Origin: Ciona intestinalis
Taxonomy: Eukaryota; Chordata; Ascidiacea; Phlebobranchia; Cionidae
DNA: 64,000 bases
NCBI RefSeq assembly: GCF_000224145.3
Contig: NW_004190477.2
Span: 62,001 to 126,000 of the forward strand
Direction of reading: 5' to 3'
Part shown: positions 26,634 to 37,500 of the stretch, piece by piece
How the letters are laid out: every line of letters starts with the position of its first letter
How positions within the stretch are numbered: position 1 is the first letter of the stretch
Translations under genes and position numbers: made by a program
The notes under the pieces: model-generated
Told to the model about the DNA's origin: nothing
The model's database searches: none
What the model saw: the letters and a program-made list of their open reading frames with translations, nothing else

Positions 26634-28307
26634 ATGGCTCAAAGATATGACGCAATATTTGTGGAGGTGCGGGCAAAATTGGGCCGAGAAATTATTTTGT
26701 CGAAAACCCATATTAATTATTTGGTTGAACTTGGTGTCGATGTTGATGCGAAGAATTCACGAATCACGGGAAGTTGGCAAAGTGTTTGTAAAGCTCGTGA
26801 GTTTCTGGTGCGGCATTATCCAAGCAATGGGGGAAGGTGGGGGGTTAATGGGGGGTCAAAGTGGGGGCATAAGAATACCAAGAATTTAAAGAACGAGGAA
26901 TTTGTTGAAAGTCGAATGGTTGATGCAGATGTGTATTCACTTGTTGCTATGGGTGAGGAATACAAAGCCATGTTGCGACAGTTCAAAGTAATTGTGAAGG
27001 AAGAGCAATTAGATGGGGATTATGACATCATAAATGTAACTTTCAGCGAGAAAAATAAGAATAATATGATGGATTTTGTTTCTTACTTCCAATCGATTTA
27101 TGAACGTAGGATGAGGTTTGTGGATCGCGCAACGATTGATTTGTCAACAAATCAACTCCAAGATTTGTGGGAATCGGAAATAAATAAAGCTGTTAAAGCA
27201 ACAAAGAAAGATTTTCCGAATGTTATAATTCGAGTCTCGGAAAAGTTTGAGAGAATTTCGATCGCTGCGCCTCATGGGAGGTCAGTGGTCGATGCTAAAG
27301 CTAAACTTGCTGCGATTTTGTTAAAAACGAACAAAAAACTTGATGCAGACTCGATATTCTATAATGAGAGGTTCAGAAATAAATACAACGGGTTCGTTGT
27401 GTCTGTTGGGACGGGAAACATAGCTGAGCAACGTACCGATGCTATCGTGAATGCTGCAAATGATCAACTGCAGTATGGTGGGGGGGTTACTGGGGCTATA
27501 TATGATGCGGGGGGTTACAGCTTCGGGGATGAATGTAAGAAGATGATGAAGGCGCGCAAAGATCGACCTTTAACGCCCGGGGAGGTCGTTTCTACTAAAG
27601 CTTGTGGAAAACTTAAATGCAAACGTGTGTTACATATGTTAGGCCCTATGTGGTACGGAATAACTGATCATATATATGAGGAAAATGCATCATTATTGTT
27701 GCAGGGGTTGGAAAATGTGTTAAAAGTTTGTGAAGAACATAAGTTGGCATCTGTCTCCTTACCTCCTGTGTCTACTGGTATATATGGTGGCCCACTGGAT
27801 GTGTTCTTGGATAAGTTTTGTGAAGCTGTGTTAAAATATCAGGTCAAGACGGGTGGTCATCCAACCGTCAAGATGATACGGTTGGTTGCACTCGATAATT
27901 ACACGGTTGACGATATGCGGAAATATTTCGCTAGTTTCACGGCTTCAAAGGTTGCTGTTGGTTCCGTGGCATCGATCCAAGGCCATAAAGTGGTGAAAGA
28001 GGAGCCACGAAGCATGGCATCCAAATCAGCACATGATGTGGTATCTAATGTACAGCATAGTGGGACATCGATCCCGAAGCATGGAGTGGTATTGGAGGAA
28101 CAGGCCGGTATGGCTTCGTTGAAGCCGAGTGGCGTGGCATCAAGTGAAAAATATAGCGTGGTGTCGGAAGAGCCACATGGCATGGCAACTAAAGAACATC
28201 GCCACATAAAGCCGCATGGGGTGGCATCGAACACAGTGAATGGTGTGGCTTCCAATCCACGGCGTGATGTGGCCGATGGCGCAACCACAACTAGAAAGGG
28301 TGATTAA
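26634..28307 (+). CDS. KH-like and macro-domain protein (PARP9/PARP14-DTX3L type)
   Basis: 557 residues, single exon as read. Residues ~1-60 and ~100-230 look like the KH-like folds that precede macro domains in PARP14/DTX3L-type proteins (weak, by pattern). Residues ~252-436 are a clear macro domain, which binds or hydrolyses ADP-ribose: TDAIVNAANDQL (NAAN 273-276), GGGVTGAIYDAGG, LPPVSTGIYGGP (380-387). Residues 437-557 are a degenerate repeat linker with recurrent HGVAS/HGVVxEE motifs. No PARP catalytic domain is present. The stop at 28305 is followed by a RING-Deltex reading frame in the same frame. Between them the third frame is open and charged. In vertebrates PARP9 (macro) and DTX3L (RING-DTC) form one heterodimeric ADP-ribosyl/ubiquitin ligase, so the pair is probably one functional unit or one protein. 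Confidence 0.88.
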   Translation: MAQRYDAIFVEVRAKLGREIILSKTHINYLVELGVDVDAKNSRITGSWQSVCKAREFLVRHYPSNGGRWGVNGGSKWGHKNTKNLKNEEFVESRMVDADVYSLVAMGEEYKAMLRQFKVIVKEEQLDGDYDIINVTFSEKNKNNMMDFVSYFQSIYERRMRFVDRATIDLSTNQLQDLWESEINKAVKATKKDFPNVIIRVSEKFERISIAAPHGRSVVDAKAKLAAILLKTNKKLDADSIFYNERFRNKYNGFVVSVGTGNIAEQRTDAIVNAANDQLQYGGGVTGAIYDAGGYSFGDECKKMMKARKDRPLTPGEVVSTKACGKLKCKRVLHMLGPMWYGITDHIYEENASLLLQGLENVLKVCEEHKLASVSLPPVSTGIYGGPLDVFLDKFCEAVLKYQVKTGGHPTVKMIRLVALDNYTVDDMRKYFASFTASKVAVGSVASIQGHKVVKEEPRSMASKSAHDVVSNVQHSGTSIPKHGVVLEEQAGMASLKPSGVASSEKYSVVSEEPHGMATKEHRHIKPHGVASNTVNGVASNPRRDVADGATTTRKGD

Positions 28308-28394
28308 AAAGGAAAAGGAGGTTAAACAAAAACTCGAAAACCGACAGAGACCACTGAAGGAAGGGCAAGGGTCAACTCAATTGAGGAAAAAGTA

Positions 28395-28988
28395 ATGACC
28401 AAAGTGCCGACGTCACAAGTAGATGTGAATGGAAATACTGAGTCAGCAGAATGTGTGATTTGCCAAGACACCGAAGATGGTAACTCGGTGGTTTTGAATT
28501 GCAACCATAAGTTCCATGAAGCTTGCATTAATAGAGCGTTGGCTGTTAAACCTGTGTGCCCATGTTGTAACACATGTGTGGGGAAGCCACAAGGAGTTGT
28601 ATTGGAAGGGGCTACTATGATGCATATGATAGAAAAGACATCGTTGCCGGGGTACGAGGGTTGCAACACCATCTGTATCGTATACAACATTCCTGATGGT
28701 ACACAAGGAGCACAACATCCACACCCAGGGAAGACATACCACGGCACAAACAGGGTGGCGTATCTCCCCGATAACGAGGACGGTCGCCATGTGTTGGGGT
28801 TATTGAGCCAAGCATTTGTTGCCGGGTTGGTGTTCGTTGTTGGTCGTTCGTTGACTACAGGGCTCGATGACTCCATCGTGTGGAATGATATCCATCATAA
28901 AACTCACCACACGGGGGCGCATGGCTACCCTGACGCTGGGTATCTACAGAGGGTGAAGGAAGACTTACGCGCCAAAGGGATTGAATGA
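28395..28988 (+). CDS. RING and Deltex C-terminal domain E3 ligase (DTX3L-like)
   Basis: 197 residues from ATG 28395. Residues ~19-60 form a RING: CVIC...CNHKFHEAC...CPCC, the Deltex-type arrangement. Residues ~65-197 are a full Deltex C-terminal (DTC) domain: LPGYEGCNTICIVYNIPDGT, PGKTYHGTNRVAYLPDNEDG, WNDIHHKTHH, HGYPDAGYLQRVKEDL. DTC domains bind NAD+/ADP-ribose and let the RING ubiquitinate ADP-ribosylated targets. The ending YLQRVKEDLRAKGIE is very like DTX3L. Its ATG overlaps, as TAATG, the stop of an open charged stretch in the frame between the two genes (28294-28395). It lies 87 bases past the macro-domain stop, in the same frame. AATAAA near 29296 is the likely poly(A) signal. Confidence 0.9.
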   Translation: MTKVPTSQVDVNGNTESAECVICQDTEDGNSVVLNCNHKFHEACINRALAVKPVCPCCNTCVGKPQGVVLEGATMMHMIEKTSLPGYEGCNTICIVYNIPDGTQGAQHPHPGKTYHGTNRVAYLPDNEDGRHVLGLLSQAFVAGLVFVVGRSLTTGLDDSIVWNDIHHKTHHTGAHGYPDAGYLQRVKEDLRAKGIE

Positions 28989-30401
28989 TGATGTGTGTTG
29001 ATTATCGATACAACTTGTATTATTTATATATATGTTGTTCTTAGTCTGGTTATCGTGTTAAATTGGGCAATGTTTCCATTGGAATGCTTCTGCGACACCT
29101 GCATCATTGGTGCTTGTATATAATCACCTGGTCAAACCAATCTTCAATTATTTATTCAAACTAACCATGTGTACTAAGTGTTCAGTGTTTTTATCAAATT
29201 TTGTAACTTATTTTATTTCTTTTCTATTTTAAATCCAAAGTTCCTGTGTTTAAAACACAATGTTTGTGATTGGTAAATTGTTAATTTCAATTTTTAATAA
29301 AACATCTTTGAAAATATTTTCTTTGATAAGAGGAATACCCATCAGTTAGTGATGACTCATCAATTCGGGGATTTGCGTATTCCCCAATAATGTGCAATAC
29401 TGCTAACGTTACTTGGCATAAGTGACGCATATTGTTCGTCGCTAGATGGAGCTACACACCAACCCTGTTAAAGCACCCATGCCATGGTGTGGAAAGGTGG
29501 TTCAAATATCATGTTATATCGGTACTGTTGATGAGGTTGAACGTTGTCTCCATAAAAGCCGTTGCGTGTTCACCAATGCTTTATTAATGAAGTCTCTACC
29601 AGCCGAACCTGGATGTGCATTATGTTGTACATGACCGGTATATAACCCTTTTTATGCTGTATATAAAGAGGTTTATTTTCCGCTTGACTTTTATAAGATG
29701 TTCCTCACCCAAGTGGCTTCTAATCCAGGATCATCGTAAAAGGTCGCACCCAGCAGCAGATACGTAGCAACTGAGCGATGTTGTTACTTGCCATCTCATC
29801 AACCATGTTACCGCAATCGTAGTAAGGAAGCAAACTTAACCAAGAACCCGGACAATACAAGATACAAACCCTTTCTCTCATAATGCGGTTTGTTCACCAC
29901 CAGTTGTTTAACAGCAACCATCTCCATGTATTACTGACCAACGTTGACCAAACATAACGGAGCCAAGTAATGCAAGGGAACAAATATGAGGATGCCCGCC
30001 TTGTATTTGACCGACACCAACCACACCAAAGGTTATACAAAGAATATCATCCAATGAAACCCACGGATTCACCCATGTTGGATTCATCGCTGCTATGGCA
30101 ACACCACCGCTCCTAAAGTTACAATTCAAGGCCACACATTCGCATTGTATTCAACACAAATGGAGATACAATCAGAAGTTACAGATTGTGACATCACCAA
30201 GGCAACTATGACATAACACTTCACATTGTATCGAATATTGTTCGCTGTGAAAACAACTTCATCCCAACAAGTTTAGTGGGCGTCTTATGTTGGTTTAACT
30301 CGAGTGCCCATGGAGCCACAAAACTCAAAGCTTCTCAAATTGTCCAAATATCGGTTGCGAAACGGTCGAATTTCGAATCTTCTTGATTTTGTTGAATAAT
30401 T
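28989..30401. other. Intergenic, no gene recognised
   Basis: 3' UTR of the Deltex gene to about 29300, then 1.1 kb with fairly open minus-strand stretches (about 29700-30135) that show no ATG, no consistent splice sites and no family I know. An old pseudogene or unrecognised minus-strand exons cannot be excluded. Confidence 0.3.
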
Positions 30402-31282
30402 ATGACATCACAATGCGTATTATTGATCTTGCTGCTGATTGGAGGAGCTATGGTGAGTCTATGACGTAATAATGTTAATTGTTATACATTCTTGTAATAA
30501 ACTTCCCGAATAATCTATGTTTCAGGCGCAAAACAATATCCTTGAGGATTTGCTCAACGCTGCAGGTACCTCATGTCCGCTGTCGAGTGCTTGACAGCTT
30601 TAAACAAAACGTTTAAATATAATTAAGGCTGTTCTATATTTATATAGTAGTATGGGGGAAGGTGGGACATATTTTTGTTCCATTTTCTCGTCCCATTTGG
30701 TAGTAAACAACAAAACATTAAAAGAATTATAAAACCGTAAGACTCCCATAAACCGTTGTTAGTTGTTTAAAACACAATCCGGATAGTTAAATATTATGTG
30801 CTAAAGATTTCTTGCCTCTCCCCCTCCCTACTACACGCTATTGTTGGTTCAGCAAACACGTTTATATTTCACATTTTTATTCAGGTAGTTTTTATAGCGT
30901 GTTTTAACGACCATAGCGTGTTTTAACGACTGTCGTTTTGCTGATAATTTCCTTCTCTTCGTTGTTTTAATTAATTTGATCTTCGCTATCGTATTCCAAG
31001 AGAAAAAATAATGAAGTGAGCGGTATATTACGGGGTGAGGAGCGGTAACTAGAATACATAGTTACCACTGCAACTCTGTCTAACCATCATAACGTTTATG
31101 CCGTCACAGGTATTACGAACCCCATGACGTCACCACCTCCCCCACCCCAAATGCCCCAAGCAATGATGACGTCATCAAACAACATAGTAGTGATGCAGGA
31201 TACTACGTCATCAACAAATGCTTTACGTCATAATATCATTTGCATCACTACTGCTGTCGTTTTATCGATTGTTATCGCGTAG
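30402..31282 (+). CDS. Small secreted peptide, possibly GPI-anchored (new, 87 aa)
   Basis: Three exons with good junctions and matching phases: 30402-30452 (ATG|GTGAGT), 30526-30565 (TTTCAG|GC... GCAG|GTACCT), 31110-31282 (GTCACAG|GT... TAG). No exon is long enough to stand out alone. The product has a textbook signal peptide, MTSQCVLLILLLIGGAMA, then an 18-residue acidic/aliphatic start (QNNILEDLLNAAG), a Pro/Met/Thr/Ser-rich middle with PPPPPQMPQAMM, and a hydrophobic C-terminus (IICITTAVVLSIVIA) that ends the protein with no basic tail, as in GPI-anchor signals; SSTNA is a possible omega region. I know no family match. The coding sequence is built in part from ATGACATCA/ATGACGTCA copies. 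Function unknown. Confidence 0.65.
30648..31010. repeat. Two repeat fragments in intron 2 of the small peptide gene
   Basis: 30648-30790 resembles the MITE-like family (GGGGGAAGGTGGGACAT, CTCGTCCCATTTGGTAGTAA as in 79-602). 30890-31010 belongs to a second family marked by GTGTTTTAACGACTGTCGTT and TTCGCTATCGTATTCC, also seen near 10490-10600, 36567-36640, 38789-38860 and 49475-49545. Confidence 0.5.
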
Positions 31283-31597
31283 TGACGTCATAATAGCTTA
31301 AGTTTAGTTGATTTCTATAAACGAAACCGTAGAAACCTTCCGCTCATCCGATCTTAGCATCAACATGTCGACAACCAAAACAAATCTTTCAAGAATTTTA
31401 AAAAAGTTTGTGTTTTATAAAATAAGATGAATAGTGATGTAGGTATGACGTAGATACATGAGCTATGACGTAGTAAAACAATGACGTAAAATGCAGAAGT
31501 GTTCATGTTTTAGTTTGCGATTAAAAAACATTTTTCTTTGAAAGTGTGGTTTATATATGCAGCCATTGTTTTTGTTTTGTCATAATAATATATTGTG

Positions 31598-34500
31598 ATG
31601 TCATCGGACCTGGTCGAAAAGTTGGAAGCAGCGACTCATGCATCTTTGGCGCCACCTAACCTTGTTTCTCCCGAGCAGAGGAGGGAAGCCGAGGAGTTTC
31701 TGCTTTCGTTCCGAAGATCTAAAGTTTCGTTCAATGTTTGTTGGGAGATATTAGGTGGGTTGGGTTGGGTAAATGGGAATATACCATTGCATCATGGGAC
31801 AGTGGTTAGCGCTCTCCTCTGGATTAGTGGGTGTGAGTTCAGGGCTTGATGCTGCCACTATTGGTATATGTGTCTTCAGTAAAACACTTAATAGCAATCG
31901 CTCCAACCCAGTGGTCACTGATGGGTTGTCTAAATTATCAGGCATAAAAACAATCACCCACAAAGTTATATACATGGTAACTAGTAAGCTGGCACGGGGT
32001 TTATGAAACAGAACACCAGTGTTATAACGACTGTTGCCACCAATATAACAACACCCATCTTCCAGACAAAAGTTCCTCCCCATCCGTTCAATACCACGCT
32101 GCAGCCACGATGAAGGAATCAGTAATCCGTGACTGGGAGACAATGGATGATTCAACCCGATTGTCGGTGCAACAATTCATTCTTAACTTCCTCACCCAAC
32201 GACCCGGGTAAATATGATGTCATACATTGGTATAACACCCAGTGGCTCAACCAAAACGAACAGGAGCAGAATTTGAAATGTGTTTTCATCCTAACCTCCA
32301 ACTTTCTTGACATTTTTTTTCTAAATTAAAAACTAGTCATCCTTTTTAATTCATCAAATTTTAGATAAAATAGAGAGGCCCAATCAGTTACCCCCCGTTG
32401 AACCAACAATAACATTATAACAATGCTGGTTCTCCTCCACAGAATCACAGGATACGTGAGGGGTTTGTTGTCCAATATATTCGCTGTCATGCTCAAGCGA
32501 TCAAGTGTTGCGTCACATGACCCAACGCAACGCCATCCATTCTACCAACACTTGGGGGCGCTAGTTGCTTCCAACAACGAAACAATGGTTCGTTGAATTA
32601 TATTTGGATTGTGATTTTGTATTTATATCTTCCAATACGTTAATGATCATCATATTAATTAAAAAAAGGGTGAAGGAAACAAAACAAAACAACAGTCGTT
32701 AAACCTTTAAATAATAATAATGATTGTAAACCCCAGGAAACCACCGCGTGCTCGATATTGTCGGCGATCTGCGTGGAATTCTCGGCTTCCGATAAATCAA
32801 GTAACGTCGGTTTGTCGTGGGAGCAACATGCAAAGTGCAAAGCTCAGTTTGAGGTTTGTTGTTTCTATGTTTGGGGTTTGTTGTTTATATGTTTCTGTCC
32901 ACAATGGTGGCAGCATCTGACCCTGGTTACCGTCTGGTGACAATCAGTGACCACTGGAGCAATTACCATTTAGTGTCTTCTGTAAGAAACCCACCCACAA
33001 AACCTTGCCACCACTCAATGCATGCTACGGTTAACATCCAACCATAATAAATATAATGTTCAATAGAAATCGGATCTTCCTCAAATCTTCCAGCTAACCA
33101 TCCAAGTCCTCCACCAAACATCAACCTCACCCAACCTACAAACTTCCATGTGTGAAAAGTTTTATTCAATCGCCGAACAAATATTGTCGTGGAAGTTTTC
33201 ACCAACCATCCGTGAGTTTGAATACCCTGTGTTGTGACGCACATGGCTCCTCAGTTCAAGGCTCGATGCTGCTACCATTGTGAGCGTTTTTACAAAGTTA
33301 CACCTTGTGGTAAATCGTTGGCGGGCACGAGGTGTATCAAACAGAACACCCGTTTTATAACAACCGTTGTTACGCTACGCCACAAACAACCCCCTCAACC
33401 CCTTTAACCCCCAGGGCAGCGACGAGCGTACCTTGAATCCGATTCCACGATACGACAAAACTTCCAACCTCCTCAACATTGGAAGCAACAAATACTCGAC
33501 CCCGCGTTGCTGCAATTGTTCTTTAATGTGAGTTTGTGATGTCATAATGGTAACTATTATTTGGATATGTTGTGATCAATGATCATTATTATTCAGTAAT
33601 TGTAACAGATTCTAAACTACTGATGTTGTATATACGATATATATTAATAGTTTCACATTTTGTCTTCCGAAGAACATGTTATATACATTAGCAACAATCC
33701 TTAACCTTTAATTTTTTGTAATTGCTAGTTTGTATTTTGATTATTGGGTGCCACCCTGCCCACCACAAACTAACCCCCCCATTCACAGCTACACTCCAAA
33801 GTTCGCACCAATGAAAGTTTGTGCCACTCGTCAACATCATGTTTGTCCCAACTTGCCTCACTGGAAGGGGATGTGTTAAAGGATGTGGGTGACAATGTTC
33901 GGTATCTTACACACTACCTGCAGGGGTTCCTCCATGTTTACGCAAGGTGGGTGGGTTGGGTTGGTTGGGGGTGTTGGTAAAATACAGTTTCACTCATAGT
34001 TACAAAAGTTACACTTATGGTTGCAAAACATAAGGAGACTTCTAACAACAGGGTAAAAAATTACATCACAGTACCCACCTCTATTACATGACAGTACCCA
34101 ACCCCTACACCACGAAGCGCTCGGAATATCAAACATTGTAAGAAACTTGGTTGAATGTCACAAACTACAAATATGGTCGTTGCTCCCAAACGAGATGAAT
34201 TTGTTCCCGATGTTTTTGGAGCGAATTGCTCGGTTTACGATCGGCTTTGGTGAGGAAGCAGCCAAGGAAGAAGAGGTTTGGGTTGTTTGCTCGTTGTTAT
34301 ATTTGTTGGGTTTAATTATCTACAAGTTTAATGTATGTTGGGTTCGAGAGAGATTTCCTGTGAATTACAATATATTTAGATCCTTACCATCGAAAAGATA
34401 AATTTAACTAATTGACCCCCCACCCCGTTACACGAAGACGACCATTTATACATGGAAGCGTTCGAAACTATCCTCGACCCATGGACCACCTTGATAGAAT

Positions 34501-37500
34501 GCATGAACCTTCATGATACCATGGTGTATATCACACCATGTGCCGATAGCATCGTGAAAATGTACGTCAAGTGCCATGTCTCAGCACCAGAGGGCAGTAG
34601 AACACAAACTAATGAAGGTGACACAAACTAATGAAGGGTCATAATCAGTACTGTTATTAAAAGACGACAGCTATAAGCGACCTTGCTTCTTTCTCATTTA
34701 ACAACTGTTGTGTCCTGTCTTTTCATTTTTACCCGAAGCGAATTCTAATATTATGTTATGACTGGTAGCAACAACACATATTTTAATATTATATACATTG
34801 TCCACCCCCATCCACCCAGATCTAGAGGAAGACATCGACGAGCTGGAGGAGGAAGATCGGGAGAAGTTTGGGTGTCAGTTGATGTCGATTGCTTCGTTAG
34901 CTCGTACCTCCCCGCATACATGTGTGCCGTTTATAACTAGGTATGGTTACCATATACACAAACATAGTATTCATTATATATTACCACCATAGGCTACTAG
35001 AGGGTCGAACGGATAGATTGCACGGACAACTACAACGCGTTGGACAACAAGGGGGGGTTGGTGATCCAATGTTATCGGTGTTGTTTGAGGATGTACATTG
35101 GCTGGTGTTGCTGGCAGGTGGGTGGGTTGTATGGGTGGGGTGTGTACTCTAACCAACCATAATACACGCAGTCATATATGGCGTATATGTTAGTAACATG
35201 CATATTCCCCCCAACCCCCCAGGCCACATCCTAGCCGACGAGTGCGAGGGTGAGACCCCGTTAATTCCGCCTGAAATATTAAAGTATTCAATCGATTCCA
35301 AACATTTGGTTGATGAGTCGGTGACGATGAAGGTGTTGGGGTCACCTGAGGTCAAAATCAACGAGATACCGGGGGGGGAGAAGGCGTCGGATCCGGTTGT
35401 CAGGTTTGTGTATGTACCACATATAGTGGTGGTGAATGGACTTATACACACCAGCATGTACAGTGTTCCAGCATGCGCAAATTTTTGTACAAAATCTTAA
35501 GTGACATTGCTAAAATGTAGTTCCTGCATATTTTCGCGAGGTTAATATTGTTTATATGGCCGTAGGTTTCATGATGTTTAAAAGTTGGGGTAACAAGTCA
35601 CCCAATGCACCCCTAATGTTCTGCCTATTATAATGGTAAACAACCCCAGGTTAAGTTCTGCCGTTCTCCGATTAAGTGAGGTTGAAACCCGATGTTTGCG
35701 AGGGGGGTTGGCTGGTTTGTTGAGTCCACAGTTAGCACAAGATATCTTATGGTTCCTCCGTTGTTGGGGGGCGACGTATCTACTTTACCCCGAGGACAAT
35801 TACAAAGAGGTGGGTGGTACATGTTGTTGGATACTTATGTTCGATTAACAACAGAAAGTTTGCTTTTGTAACTGAAGGATAGTTAGCATTAAGGTTCAAT
35901 AGTTTTGGTTACAAATGTGCTGTGTTGGATTATTTCTGAATTAAAAAATTTCGCTGGTTTTGGTGGAAAATGCCTAATTTGGTGCATTTTTTTAATGTGG
36001 CCAATTTTGGTCTAAATCCAAGGCCCCGTACCTCACTATAGGATCTCATCCATTGAATATGATTGCATGTTTCCCCCCAGTTAAGCCCCGTCATCACCCG
36101 TGCGTTCGGGCGTGACTCACCCGGTTCGAAATGGTTGGTTGAACACTTCGTAAACAAGATTATGACATCACTATCGCATTGGGGGTCGGAGTTAAAGGTG
36201 CTTGAAGATTCAACGCAACTTCTTATAATGATGGTGCAGAATAACCACAGGTGGGTGGCTTGTGACATCACAATATACATTGTTTGAAACAATCCTTTAT
36301 CTCAGATGTCACCTAGTGGTGGAATGCCCTGAGTTTTGGGATCTGTGTTCGAAGATCAGCGAGAACGTTCACCCGTATTCTACTTTACCATTGTCGGTGA
36401 AACAGAACATATCAACAGCGCTGGTGCACGCTGGGTCGGCCAACATGAACCAGTATAAGGATAAATACTGGCAGCAGGTGGGTGGGGGTTAATTCTAATA
36501 TTTTGTTCATTACTGTCTGTGTAACGGCCACGCCTTCTATCGAATTAGTTTTGTATTTATGTTTTATTCGAAAGCGTGTTATAGTGACTGTTGTTTTACC
36601 GTTACTCTCCGTCTTTTTACATAAAGCTCTGGCCATTGTTAGCGTGAATCATGATATAAATTGGAGTTATTATTATTAAAAATCAACTCAATATGTTGGT
36701 GTCCAAAGTTGTAATCAAAGTTGATGATATATTGTTAGACCCTCCAACCCCTCCACCATCGCTACCACAACCTCACCACCCACCCAACTTTCACACAACA
36801 TAAAGATAAAGAATCGACAATACTTGAACTATCTTCTATCTTATCCATGCTGCAAGGAATATCCGCCGCATCCACGCCAAGCAATACAACTTATCTGTTT
36901 GGATTCCTCACCAACTTTCTACCAGGTTGTAACGTTATGATGCATTTTATTAACTTTTCCTCCCTAAATATTCCACCCACATTCTGCTGTTATTGCTGCC
37001 AACATAATCCCATTGTCATGTGAATGTCAAAATAAAACAAACAACTTAAATTTATTTGCACCAAAGCAACCAGTTGATTTCTTTTCGGATGGCGAAACAT
37101 TGTTGAAATAAATTCAATATTTTTATCAAAAGAGTTTTTTCTTTCTCACTTAATTAATTATTGTTCATTATGACATCACACCCCAGATTGTCCGAAGTTG
37201 ATTGACATCTACCATGGCAATGAAAGCTTGGTTGTTCTGATTCTTGAACTTTATGTGGAGGTCGTTCATAAACAAATATGTTACTTAAAGCAGGTGATGT
37301 CATACACGGTATTGTGATGTGTTTATGATGTCATAGTGTTTAATGAACGAGGATTATGATGTCATTATATTGTGTATTATGATATATGTTTGTTGTAAAC
37401 ATAGAAACATTATAACACCCACATAAATATCTTATAGACACATGCTCGCTGTTATGTGATTGGACGATGAATCTCCTCAAGTCGTATAGTAACCATGTAA

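Noticed and set aside
29700-30135. Minus-strand open stretches with hydrophobic segments
   Set aside because: No ATG, no consistent splice sites between the frames and no family match; kept only as a note in the intergenic entry.
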